This document shows, piece after piece, positions 33,934-46,007 of a stretch of 64,000 nucleotides of DNA. This DNA is from Gamarada debralockiae. Taxonomy: Eukaryota > Ascomycota > Leotiomycetes > Helotiales > Hyphodiscaceae. Below the pieces are notes generated by a model. It did not search any database, was not told the DNA's origin, and saw only the letters and a list, made by a program, of their open reading frames with translations. Position 1 is the first letter of the stretch. Every line of letters begins with the position of its first letter. The DNA lies in the NCBI GenBank assembly GCA_002803225.1, contig NXFV01000216.1:62001-126000 (forward strand), written 5' to 3'. The translations under genes and the position numbers were made by a program.

Positions 33934-36137
33934 ATGATTTCTGACGCTACAAAACGTCGGTTAGAGCGCACATATGATCCGACTCAGCCTCTCGAAGATG
34001 GTCCGACACATAATCAAAGCTCCTGTATAGCGGCTCTGGAGCAAATGATACCTTCGAGGCCTAATCCCTCTCCAGCGCCCAGCGCTGACGGAACTCGTCA
34101 AGAACGTCGAAGTCTGCCGACACGTGCTGTGACAAATGACAACCTCGATGACGCTTACGTGGATTTCATCATGTATTGCAACCCTACAATCGCACTGGAT
34201 ACAGATACAACAGAACTCCGCAAGATCTTCAGAGCTCCTCCCAAAAGCGATGGCAAATCGTTCAGCACCTTCACGCTGTTTCAGTTGATCAGAAAGCTCG
34301 AGGAGAAGGAGATCAAGACATGGGCGCAGCTGGCGCTCGACCTAGGTGTAGAGGCACCGTCGTCGGAGAAAGGCCAAAGTGCCCAGAAGGTTCAGCAGTA
34401 TGCAGTCAGGCTTAAGGTCAGTGATCTTCCATTCCGGGCGTCATCCGGCAGCCATACTTCCACTACCGATAATGTCCTGCGATGTGGCCCTTTGCTACTC
34501 CATCGATTCTTGTCTTATAGTCTAATTTCTGATATCAAGCTAAAATCTCGCAGCGATGGATGCATGCTATGCATGTTGATGCTTTCTTCGAGTATCTCCT
34601 GAACAAAGCTCACGTATACTGGACCCAAGTGCCATCTGTAAATGAACCTGTCTCAGAATTTGGTCGCGACGGAGTTACGGCTGAGGAGGACTTGGCACTT
34701 CGAGCGTTATTACCAGAAATGCGACCAAAACGAGGACGGCGGAAAGCAGAAGACAAGGAGGATGATAAAGATACAGGAAAATCACCCAATCAACGCCGGC
34801 GGCTCACTTCACCCACACTATCCGAAGACTTTATGATGGCTAGAGCCTCATTGATTTCGAACACCACCACACCTGCTACAGCACATCCAGGCTTCCATGC
34901 AGGTTTTGGAAGACTTGATCCTGACAGGATAGATCCGTGGTCAACAACGGACGTCAGGTCAAATTCTTTTCGATGGGGCCCAGACAGTACTCAAACTCCC
35001 ATGTCAGCTTACCCTCAATCAGCCATCACACCTACAACCAGAACTCAAGTTTGGAACCAAGATGAGCCTCGCTCAGCAATTACACCAAACAGCAAGACTC
35101 GATCACGTCGTCGTCATGGTCCAGCAGTATCATCAGCTTGGCCTAGCAATGGGAGTGCATCGTCAGGGAAGTTACGAGGTCGGCCTCCGACTAATCGCTC
35201 AACTGTCGATGGGCCATTTTCGACATTCCCTGCAAACCCGAGCAGCAGAGACGTTCCAACGATCAATCTTCGCGATAATACTCCAACTGCAACGCCTGTT
35301 GTGGGCGATACTGAGATGCCACAGTTCTTCCCTGCGGATTTGACTGCAGCTAACCCAGCCAATCAACCCCCTCAGGTTGGCAGACCAAGCCGACTCCAGC
35401 TTCAAGTTCCAGAACGGCAAGGTGGAGCTGTAAGGCTAGCGACTCCACCACCAGTCGTGCTGGTAAATGGAGAAGGCAGCTCAAACATCCAGCAACATTC
35501 AATCGCCAATCCTCAGCATGTCCTACCTATGATGGAATATTTCAACACTCCCGGAGACCAAGATCCGAGCTTCGAGCACTTCGTCAGTATAGCGTTCCGA
35601 CAAAACGAAGACACCGATCGCACGAACGTCGATGCATTGGAGGGCCATTTCATCTGCGAAATACTTGCAGCGGATTGGTACGATGTAGCAGGGAATAGTA
35701 TCGAGCGCTGCAGCATCGATGAAGCAGCTAAGATTTGCAAACAAGTCGTGAAGAATCTGCAGTCGGAATCTAGCAGCACTGAAGCCTTCTTGATTAATTT
35801 GTCGGCGCTGGCAGGTGGTCCGTTAATGACCAGGCTGCGGATGACGAGACTGGATTATGAATCGAAGATCGATTATGAGTGTCATTGGAAAATGCGATTT
35901 GGGTCTATTGAGGGTGACTTTACTATTAGGGCAACGGTTCAAAGGACACCGGATACGGCTACTGTTGATCCACAGATGGCTGCGGATGGAGATACGGAGC
36001 AGACGTGGAAGAAGAGGTATTTGGATCTGCAGCAGCAGATCAAGGAGAGGGATGAGACGGTTGGGAAGTTGAAGAGGGGTGTTTTGGATGCGTTGGTGGG
36101 GACTCAGAAATATTCGAGTCTCTGCAACTGGGCTTGA
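33934..36137 (+). CDS. ARS-binding protein 2 (Abp2) family
   Basis: Two exons (33934-34416, 34554-36137) encode 688 aa. The conserved Abp2 domain fills about residues 70-180: LDDAYVDFIMYCNPTIALDT, RAPPKSDGKSFSTFTLFQLI, KTWAQLALDLGVE, QKVQQYAVRLKRWMHAMHVD then AFFEYLLNK. In fission yeast Abp2 binds AT-rich replication-origin DNA. The rest is a long disordered linker with a basic stretch (RPKRGRRKAEDK) followed by a helical C-terminal region (VDALEGHFICEILAADWYDV) ending in a coiled coil (QQQIKERDETVGKLKRG). The intron falls exactly in KRW, inside the domain, and its removal restores the motif. Function beyond DNA binding is inference. Confidence 0.85.
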
Positions 36138-37604
36138 AGCGGTGGTTTATTTGCATGCAAATTCACGCCATGGAAGGTTGGCGAACATGGGTCTCACCCT
36201 TTTCTGTTGGAGCCATAGGTATGAGACTGATCTGCGGGGAGTCGGGCGTGTATCATCTTGTTAACCGCTGATCTTTGGTGCGAACTCAAACTCGTCTTAA
36301 CTCTGGGAGGATCTAGAGGATAGTAAATCCAAATTCGGGAATCTTCCGGGCAAATGTGCTTCCTTTTCATGGTAATATCGAGCCAGGACTCATTCAGCAT
36401 TCCACCAGTCCCATAAAAACAGTGTGATTTCTCTATGGCCCCGCCAAGCGTCATACTTCTCGAATCCTTTCTCACAGCCTCGATAACACAAGTGACGAGC
36501 TCGAATTCTCACGGCAAATTCCTCCACAAACAGCATAAACTCACGACCAGTGAGGCTAACGGGAATTCTGCCGCCTGCATCCCGCTCTCCCATCTGAATT
36601 GGCCAATCAAACTCTACCGCCTTTTGTCCCAATGAACAGGGGACATTTCTTGCTGCCTTGAAGGCTTTTGCAAAACCACCACAATTGATCAGTTCTCGTG
36701 AACAATCCAGATCGCCCGTGTGGTGGCTTGGTTTCAAGCCTCATCAATCTTCCAGATTTTGAACGTTTTGTTGCGCAATCGCCCAGTTGTCTCTCAAAAT
36801 CACGGGCTATTTCTTGATTGTGGCCCGGAAGTTGGGATGAATGGTTCAAGTCGGGTCAACCTTTGAGGGAATTTTGGATATTCTCATCAAACCATTGCAG
36901 TGCATGTGCTTCCCTAAAGTGAATTGAGCCTTCCACGGTCATGCTTCCTTCCTCCAAACCGGATCAATCTTCGACAAACAAAGGTGTGCTCGGCTTGGCT
37001 GCATGGTCGCAGTCGGGTTCCCCAACTTTGAATCGCTCCGCTTAGGGCAGCGGTTCTTTTCAGACGGATTTCACAAGCCGCCAAGCACACCGCTTCTCGG
37101 AAAGTACAGTATTACCAATTCCTGAAAACAAATGTTACTTTTTGAGGAAGCACCGGAAAAAGCTGCTCACGCTGTCAATTTAGGGTTGCAGGTGATAGCT
37201 GCAGCCGGATCCTCCTGTCAGTAGGATCTGCGTTTCCAGACGCTGGATATCGTCACTCGGAAGGCCCAGTCTTTCAATTGAGTTTGATTCCTTGACAGCA
37301 ACAGGGTTGCCATGGCCTCGCACATATCAATTGGCTCTTTACCCCGACTTAGATCCCGCATCCAATGGGCCTTTACCCCACCATCATTGTTATATGCAGG
37401 CATGGCGATTTTTGCAGCAGGATCATATGAGAGCAGCCGTTTGTCTGACCCTTCAAACTGGCAAGCCATGCAGCCATAAGCCGGGCACCCTTGCAAGGGA
37501 ACGAGGTGTATTTGAACCCGCTCATGGGTGGGTATTTGGAGATTTCTTCATCCTATGTCAGCAATCACATTCCAACGTTCGGATTTCTGTGACAGAGTCC
37601 TGCG
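36138..37604. other. 1.5-kb gene-free stretch
   Basis: Several short frames of 60-118 codons exist on both strands, but none shows family features. The last part is the promoter of the sugar transporter. Confidence 0.5.
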
Positions 37605-40172
37605 ATGTCGGATCCGAAGTACTACTCGACGAGCGCTCACGTCGATGATGCGTCCCTCGAGAGGTAGGTTGTTTTACCCAAACCGACAGATTCGAGTGTG
37701 TAGACCAATCGCGATGCGGCCCGCCACTGGATCCGCAATGAGTCTACAATCTCCATGTTTTTAACTTGCGTCGGCCGCCCCTACTGACACTGCTCGTAGA
37801 TCCCGAGAAGGTAAATACAGAGGGGTGGAGATCTTGGAGTCGAATCCAATACACGTCAACCTGAATAGCAATCTCGACGCAAAGTAAGCAGCCCCTCCAC
37901 ATTTACTCTCACTTCCCACCTAACATATCTTCTCACCAGAATCAAGAATCCTCTCGCTGGCATCCCACAAGCCGCACTCTTAGATCAGGTCGAGGAATTC
38001 GCAACCACACAAGGTCTGACGAAGATACTTCCACTACTACGGAAAGGCGCCTTGGTTGCCCGCGACCCCACAAACTACGAAGATATAACTGGTGCGGAGG
38101 CTCTCAATGACTTGGAGATTGAATCTCTGCGTGATGAGGTGCTGCATAAATGGAGGCAACCTATTGCGTTGTATCTGACCATTGTAACTTGTAGTGTCGG
38201 AGCTGCGGTTCAAGGTTGGGATCAGACAGGTGTGTTCATGCCCTATTACGTTTCTCGTCGAAGCCACCAGGGCGTGGTAGTGGGATCAACGGGTTTCATA
38301 CTTTGGCTCTCTCTTTGAGACATGTTGACAATATAATCCAGGCTCGAATGGAGCGAACTTAAGTTTCCCCCAGTATTTCAACATCGGAAGCACCGATACC
38401 CACGATTCATTCCTCGTCGGCCTGATCAACGCCGCTCCTTATATCGGCTCAGCATTTATAGGCTGCTGGTTCTCAGATCCACTTAACAGCTTCTTCGGGC
38501 GCCGCGGAACGATATTTGTGTCTGCAAACTTTTGCCTCTTGTCGGTTCTTGGAACTGCTTTTACGCAGACGTGGGTGCAATGTTTTATCTGTCGATTGTT
38601 ATTAGGGGTGGGAATGGGTGCGAAAGCTAGTACGGTGCCAATATTTGCTGCGGAAAACTCCCCGGCATCTATTAGAGGAGCTCTTGTCATGAGTTGGCAG
38701 ATGTGGACAGCCTTTGGTATATTCTTAGGGTTCGGCGCAAACCTCGTTGTTGCAGGTGTTCCAAAGATTGGATGGAGACTTCAGTTTGGTAGTGCTTTCA
38801 TCCCAGCAGTGCCACTGGTGCTTGGAATCTACTTCTGCCCGGAGTCACCACGTTGGTATATGAAGAAAGGACGATATCAGAAGGCCTACGATTCGCTGCT
38901 GAGACTGAGGAATAATCCGATCCAAGCAGCTAGGGACCTTTACTATATCCATTCGCAACTGGAATTGGAAGCCGAGATCATTGGAACCAATCCCTACCAC
39001 ACTCGATTCATTGAGTTGTTCACCATTGTGAGTGCTCCCAACTATTTCATGCTACCGCGAAGGCTTGCAGAGAGCCTTGACAAGGGGGTGGAGAGCCACG
39101 GGTTTCTACTGTGTCACATGTTTCTGCGAGAAGTGAAATCACCTTGATATTTAGATGGCTTTTAACATCGTGCAGCCTAGGATCCGGCGAGCTACTGTCG
39201 CAGCTGTCACCGTCATGACCTGTCAACAGTTATGTGGAATCAACGTCATCGCCTTCTACTCATCGACCATATTCAAGGATGCAGGCGCTTCAGATAGGAC
39301 GGCCTTGTTTGCTTCATTTGGCTTTGGTTTAATCAACTTTATCTTCGCCTGGCCTGCGATCTGGACCATTGATACATACGGTCGTAGAAGCTTGCTACTG
39401 TTTACGTTTCCGAATATGGCTTGGAGTCTTCTCGCGGTTGGCTTATGCTATTTGATTCCGTCTACTTCGCGCGCCCATCTTGGACTTATGGCGATCTTTA
39501 TATATATCTTTGCGATGTTTTACAGTCCAGGCGAAGGTCCAGTGCCATTCACATACTCGGCTGAGGTTTTCCCTCTTTCCCATCGCGAGGTGGGAATGGG
39601 GCTGGCTGTGGCTACGAATCTGTTCTGGGCGGCAGTACTTGGAATTACGCTTCTTCGCATGCTGCATGTCTTTGGGATTCTTGTGAGTGTTTGAGTATGC
39701 AGAGAACCCTAATGCTATGCTGACTGACCTACCAAGGGTGCCTTTGCATTCTATGCTGGACTCAACGTCCTCGCTTTCTGCATTATTTTCTTGTTTGTTC
39801 CAGAAACGAAGCAAAGAACGTTGGAAGAGCTTGATTATGTGTTTGCGGTACCAACACGAACACACATACATTACCAGCTTTTCAAAGCACTCCCGTGAGT
39901 TCCCTCTTCTTCGTCTCTCATCCATTTCGCTCAGAACTAAGCATGACAGATGGTGGATTCGGCGTTATGTATTATTCCGAAGAAACTCTGGCCCTCTAGA
40001 ACCCCTCTACAGCTTCGACACCGCACAATCTCAAGTCGACCAGCTATATGCGAACGACAAGGCCCGAGCAGAAGGGAGGATGAACGGATCGAGAGTGCAG
40101 CCATCTAATGTGAACGAGGTTTGGCAGTCTGGATCTTATAATTATGGGCGTACTGGCGGAATGAGCTTTTAA
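37605..40172 (+). CDS. MFS sugar transporter (sugar porter family)
   Basis: Seven exons (37605-37663, 37800-37883, 37940-38229, 38342-39027, 39176-39682, 39737-39894, 39950-40172) encode 668 aa. An approximately 120-residue cytosolic N-terminus ([20 protein letters not shown]) precedes the first helix and [18 protein letters not shown]. Sugar-porter signatures are present: GRRGT, the [12 protein letters not shown] motif, [21 protein letters not shown] and [14 protein letters not shown] 100-residue tail follows helix 12. The long N-terminus marks a fungal subgroup whose substrate is mostly unknown. The P450 gene follows 511 bp downstream in the same orientation. Confidence 0.9.
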
Positions 40173-40683
40173 GAAGCATGGCTGTTACTCATTTTGACAA
40201 TTTAGCGTTGCAGCGTTTTCTTGCGAATTATGTAGTTTGTCTCTGTGTACGCACTTAGACCTTTCTTATCTCAACAGTTTACAGGATAGGCAGATTATGG
40301 AATCAACACCTTCCGCCCAGTAACATATAAACTGACTACACGGCTCCTCAGTTCGGAGGTCAAATTAAGCTGCCGTACCCGTTCTCGACTGCCAAGTGTC
40401 AACGTTTGAGGCTCTGAGATCAAGTACCGTTGGTTTGGGCCGGATTTTTGGCGGGGCGGCGCCTGGGGAAGTAAGCCAATAGTGGGGGGCAGAGGCTACT
40501 TGCCCCGCAATCCAACGCCAAATGTCTGCAGAAGCCCGAATCCAACGTCACCTCGCCGAGAAAAGTCCCGCTTACCTCTTATTTACTCATCTTCTCATTC
40601 TTTTCTATAAAATTCGCAGTCACTCTCTCAGCTTCTCTCAGTTCATATGACATTGTCCTTAATTTTTCCATAAATCTCACATC
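40173..40683. promoter_or_regulatory. P450 promoter region
   Basis: It lies between the transporter stop and the P450 ATG. It contains a TATAAAA box and otherwise nothing recognisable. Confidence 0.5.
40606..40612 (+). promoter_or_regulatory. TATA box of P450 gene
   Basis: TATAAAA, 78 bp before the ATG at 40684. Confidence 0.5.
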
Positions 40684-42327
40684 ATGCTTCAGAATCTTCT
40701 TGACCTGTCATTTGGCAGCTTTGCAATCTTGGCAGGCGGCCTCTTTATACTCTATTTTGTGCTTGATTTCATTCGAGATCCTCTGCGAGACATTCCTGGT
40801 CCTCTCCTTGCTAGATTCACGAGGTTATGGTATTTCATCGAGATCTACAAAGGGAGCTTCGAGGTTACGAATGTTGAGCTGCATAAGAAATATGGTCCTA
40901 TCGTTCGCATTGCTCCGGGAGAATACTCGATCGATGATGTTGATGCCGCGAAAACCATTTATGGCCATGGAAATGCTTTTGTGAAGGTAAGTTAGTTTTT
41001 TGCTTTGCGTTCAGATTTTCAGCGGTAGATCACTAACAAATAATGCAGGCTCCGTGGTACTGGGCTTGGATGCCACCGGATCCCTCAAAAGCATCACTAT
41101 TCTCCGATCTCAATCCTACACACCACAGCTTCCAACGTCGAAAGTTCGCAGCTTTCTACTCGATGAGTTCTCTCGTTGGATATGAGGAATTCGTGAACAA
41201 CTGCTCTTCACTCCTTACTCAACGATTTAGCGAAGTTGCATCTTCAGGCAAAACGATCGGCTTCCAGCACTGGCTGCAATGCTATGCGTTCGATGTCATT
41301 GGAGAGATCACATTTGCAAATAGGTTCGGATTCTTGGACATGGGAGAAGATAAAGCAGGAGTCTTCAAGGCAATTGATGATCGAGGAGTCTACAGCACAT
41401 TCGTGGGCGTGTTTCCATGGATTCACCAGTTCCTTTACCCATTGCTCCCAAAGACCGGCGGACATGGATATGTCTTCAACTATACGTTGAAGCAAATCGA
41501 GGATCGACAGCGATCACTAAAGGACCCCAGAAATTCTGGAAGGGAAGGACCACCGGATATCATGACGAAGATCCTCACGGCGCACGAGGCCGAACCGGAT
41601 AAAGTTACACGAATGGACTTGATTACAATGTGCCAGTCGAATATTGGTGCAGGTTCGGACACAACTGCCATTACACTGTCGGCTATCTTCTACAATCTTC
41701 TTAAACATCCCAAGACATGGCATCGCTTGCAACAAGAAATTGACACGGCGGCAAAAGAGGGCAGGATCTCAGATCCAGTCACCTTCAAGGAGGCCCTGGA
41801 GTTGCCATATCTGCAGGCTGTCATAAAGGAGGCTTTGAGAATTCACCCAGCCACGGGTTTACCCATGCAGAGACTCGTACCAGCAGAGGGCACTACTATT
41901 GCTGGTCGATTTATTCCTGGTGGTGCTACTGTGGGCATAAATGCCTGGGTTGCGCATCGCAATAAGCAAGTATATGGTCAAGATGCTGATGATTGGCGGC
42001 CTGAGAGATGGCTAGAAATTGAAGAGCAATCAAGAACGGGAGAAGTGGAGAAATATTTCTTTGGTATGTGTACCACAGCTCCTCCGCTTCACGGGATCGC
42101 AGCTAACAATCCACTTAGCTTTCGGAATGGGAAGCAGAACGTGTATTGGGAGAAACATCAGTTTGCTAGAGATGTCAAAACTGGTCCCGCAGCTGGTGAG
42201 GAAATTTGACATGGCACTTGATGAGAGCCTGGATAAACAAGGCTTGATTTGTCTTAATCGCTGGTTTGTCAAGCAGCAGAACTTCAAAGGCAGGGTCTTT
42301 ATTAGGAGAGAGGGCGTGAAAAGCTGA
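40684..42327 (+). CDS. cytochrome P450 monooxygenase (pisatin-demethylase-like)
   Basis: Three exons (40684-40986, 41049-42063, 42119-42327) give 508 aa. An N-terminal membrane anchor (FAILAGGLFILYFVLDFI) is followed by IPGPLLARFTRLWYF. The I-helix reads NIGAGSDTTAITLSA, the K-helix ExxR is KEALRIHP, the PERF-like motif is WRPERWLE, and the haem loop is AFGMGSRTCIGRNIS with the ligand Cys. All elements needed for activity are present. The best resemblance is to fungal P450s related to pisatin demethylase; the substrate cannot be inferred. The last intron sits just before the haem loop, with AGCTAAC as branch site. Confidence 0.92.
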
Positions 42328-43175
42328 GACACAGGGCTGGATATATCTAATCACGTGCTGATTTTACAACCGCCACAAATACCCTAGTTTGTAGCGGAAG
42401 TATTTGTGATTTATTCTTACCTTTTCTTCAGCGTATTTACATACACCCACTACGTCGTTTTGAGGGGCTTGTTAATCTTTAGACGACATTTTTGCACGTG
42501 ATGTTCACGACACTGGGCCTTGCCTGACTGAGCCCATTCCCAGTAGGTAGTACGGTAAGAAGCCTCGACGACTTCAACACTATGAAATATCACCACCTTT
42601 CTGTTACAGCTTCCCGTACTCGCAAAGTCTATCGTTTTCTCTTTGACGTGAACATCAATATGTCATAAACGTTTTAAACCGATCTGGGATGACACCTGTT
42701 CAATAATCGAGAGCTACCCGATGCTTCTGCCATTCGCAACGCTGCCCTGCTTCGCCTTTAAGTACAAGGACATTTTTCATCGCGATATAAGTGCCGCATC
42801 CGTCTGAATATAAGATATGGTACGAATCGTTCAGAGCGTTTCTTTGATTGGAGAGCAACGCTTTAGATAGCTAGTAGCTATTATCGATGTCCTCGTTGTA
42901 TCGCTCAGGAGGTGGGGTATTAGACCTCTTCATAGTCGCTGAGACCGACTGAATGATTGAGATCCAACAAGTTTCTCGAAGAACACCCTCTCAATCATAG
43001 ATCATGACGTGCATCCAGAAAAGCTCAAAACCACGCCCAAAGCGGCTAGAATACCGAAATCGCGATATCCAGCCTCGTCTCCGCGCCCTGACTTTGCCGC
43101 TTCCCTGCACCGCCCCAGATTTATCTACTAATAGCATCAAGCAATAGACCTGCCCTCAATCTACGAGTGTGCTGA
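42328..43175. other. intergenic region
   Basis: 848 bp downstream of the P450. No supported coding frame. Confidence 0.5.
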
Positions 43176-43958
43176 TGCACCTTCCAATTAAACTCCGCAG
43201 ACGATCTACGAAGCTGTCCTGGGCCATCGCACGGTGCACGGGGCGTTCGAATTCGGAACACATGAGTGTCGTACTTTCAAAAGGCATAGCATCTGTACCT
43301 GGGACTAGACGGAACATGAGCCCTCGAAGAGTCTTCTTTATGACCGTTGCCGACGGGGAAGGTTCATGGGGAGCCTGGGCCGCTGGATGGCATGATGGGA
43401 AAGCTGAAACTGGATTTTGGCCTGTTACTTACTTGTCGGAAAGTGTAAGTAACTTTGGCTCCCTTTTTGTCTCAGAACATGATTAACGAAGCAAGGTACT
43501 CCAAAGCCATCAGTACCCTATATTCCACGACAAGCTTCAAATTCGAGACCCACCAGCTCCCGCACAGCTTCTCATCACTCGTTCTTCTCCAACGCTTCGC
43601 AGCCATCACGTCCATAGAGTAAACCTTGATATTTCTTGATCTTGATATTTGCGAAGTCCCAGCTGCGGACAACAAGCTCTACAGCGAGATGTGGACCATG
43701 GTTGGCGGAATGCCGAATCTACGCCATCTCAAGATTGCCGTTGTTGCCCATGAGTGTTTAAAACCAGTGCCTGTCAATCTTGAGGAAACATGGCTGGGCT
43801 CGCTTGAGCAATTGCGTGGGAAAGATATGGAGACATTTAAGCTTTCGGTCTCGGAGTCTTATGCTAGGCATTTTAATGTTGATGAAACATCGCATTTCAA
43901 GCTGAGCACGTTTCCAGATATCGGTATTCATGTTTGCACTTTTTGCACGGGAAGATAA
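43176..43958 (+). pseudogene. decayed DUF7730-like gene
   Basis: Fragments in different frames keep the order of DUF7730 proteins: TIYEAVLGHRTVHGAFEF with HSICT, then KLKLDFGLLLTCRK, an apparent intron, NEARYSKAISTLYSTTSFKF, then FLDLDICEVPA and MWTMVGGMPNLRHLKIAVVA. In-frame stops interrupt it near 43306 and at 43621-43623 (TAA), and a frame change is needed between the first two blocks. There is no good ATG upstream. These proteins are common, rapidly evolving fungal orphans with no known function. The family call rests on spacing and motif flavour, so confidence is moderate. Confidence 0.5.
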
Positions 43959-44198
43959 AGAGATGGCCAATTTTGAACTCGGAGAATTGCAATACAGCGG
44001 GAAGAGGGTCGAAAAGGTGGCTGGCTCGCGCCCGCCTGGCCAAACTGTTCATGACCAAAGTTTCTTCACCCATTCTAAGAAACTTGACTGGAAAAACTAA
44101 CTAAAAGGTACGAGATTGGAAGATGGAACAGTCCAAAACTGGTTGCTTTATTAATTGAATACTATACATTATCAAGAGTACGTAAACTCAATCATTAA

Positions 44199-46007
44199 TC
44201 ATTCCTTGCACATGCGGCCATCATTATCGACTGTCCATACCTCAGAACCAACACCCGCCAGAGCATAGAAAAGCGAATCTGGATCCCATTTCTCCTTGAT
44301 AGCCAGCAACGCATCATAGTTATCGCCAAAGAACACTTCTTGGAAGTTGGGTTGGCGGAAGTCAGCCTCATTCATGTATGCTCCCGAACCTGGAGTCACG
44401 GCCTCAATCTGTGGCACGAACTCATCCGTCATCACCCATTGCGCAGCTATCATATCATCCCATGCAGCAGCAGTGGAGTTCCAAGGCGTGGTGAAGTAGC
44501 AGTGAACGAGTGCATCTCTCCATGCCGGGAGAACAGCATTGGACACGTTGAGCGACGAGATTGGCGTTGAAACGTCGACACCAACGCCCACAACAAGCAC
44601 TCCATTCTCAGTGACGTTGCGCAAGACGCTTTGAAGCTTTGTATTGTTGTCCGTCACAACGGATTTTGGGATGAGTCGACTCCCAAATTGATATTCCTCG
44701 ACACCGATATTTCCATATGGAAGGGGACCCATATAGGTGTTGTAATGCTCTTGGTATGTCGCATATTCAGTGTAGGACACGGTGTATGGAATACTGAGGT
44801 TGCCCAAGACATCAAGGAAGGGGGCGAGGATCGCTTTGACATCTGCCGACGTCTTGTTATAAGCCGTGAGAGGATTGATGAGGAAGTATTCGTCAGTGAA
44901 GTAATAGACGATCATAGTACCATTCGCAATCATGGCTGGTAGCAGAGCGTGAAACTCCGAGATTGCCTGGTAGAAAAGGTCGGGCGTTGTGTAAGCAGCT
45001 GCCATCTGAAGGCCCGCACCGGCGACTGTGGTATCCGGGTACGTCTTGACCGTCATCGAAACAACGACGCCGTAGTTGCCTCCTCCACCGCCGCTGAGCG
45101 CCCAGTAAAGGTCGGAGTTGTTGGTGCGAGAAGCCGTCACCAATTCGCCAGCCGCTGTGACCACTTCGAATTCAAGGGTTTGATCCGCTGCGAGACCAAA
45201 TTCCGTGCTCAAAGCAGAGTGACCGCCTCCTTGGGTATACCCTCCTGCCAGACCGACTGTAGGACATTCGCCGGAGACCACTACCAAGCCCTGTGCCGAC
45301 GCCGCTTCTAGGATTTCATAACCCACAACACCGGCTCCAACCTTCACAGCACTGCCTGAGTAATACTTATCAGACCAGTTGAGGAAATCGATGTCTTTGA
45401 GGTAGTGGGTCCAGACGGAGAGAGCACCAGCGCCCGTAGATCTTCCAAGGAAACTGAGGATACAGTCAGTATGTCAAGACGTTTCATAGAATCTATACTC
45501 GACTTACTCATGGCCAGTATTGCGAATCACCAAGCGGATATCATTTTCCGAGGCGAACTTAACACCAGCAATTACGTCGTCAGCTGTAGTTACGTTAATG
45601 GCGTATCGTACGTAGTTTCCTAGCAAGCAGGGCGACGATTCGGCCGTGAATGGATCACAACTTTGGTTTGCAAAGTACGCCTGCATGACGGAAGAAGACG
45701 ATGACAGACTGCTCCAATTTTAGAATCCATTCACCCAACTCAGAATCATGATCAGATCTTACTGTGTCTCTGGAAGGGTCCAGTCTTTCTGCAACAAAGC
45801 GCACGCAGTCGCATTGTAGTTTGGGTCATGGCAAGGCGATCCTATCGGGGTTGTTTGAACCAATCGCCCTCCAACGGTACTGTTCAGCACAGACCATGTG
45901 GAGTCTGAAGGCCATGAGGAGTCGCCTGGGAAAGAACGGCAACTGCTAGCCAAGGCTGTCGAGGCTTGAATAGCGATAGCTGAGGCGGTGGCGATTGAGA
46001 GCTTCAT
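44199..46007 (-). CDS. secreted berberine-bridge-type FAD-linked oxidoreductase
   Basis: Three exons (46007-45763, 45708-45508, 45453-44199) encode 566 aa. A signal peptide (MKLSIATASAIAIQASTALA) precedes a PCMH-type FAD domain. The motif RNTGHDFLGRSTGAGALS carries the His, and GECPTVGLAGGYTQGGGHS the Cys, that in this family tie FAD covalently at two points. The C-terminal part contains PDSLFYALAGVGSEVW, the usual BBE end near the substrate site. Splicing reforms GHD from GA|T, so the flavin site is split by intron 2 (45507-45454). Many N-glycosylation sequons suit secretion. Relatives oxidise sugars or alkaloids; the substrate is unknown. Confidence 0.92.

Noticed and set aside
36390..36737. 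115-codon minus-strand frame
   Set aside because: No conserved motif, no splice partners and no ATG-supported domain; treated as chance.
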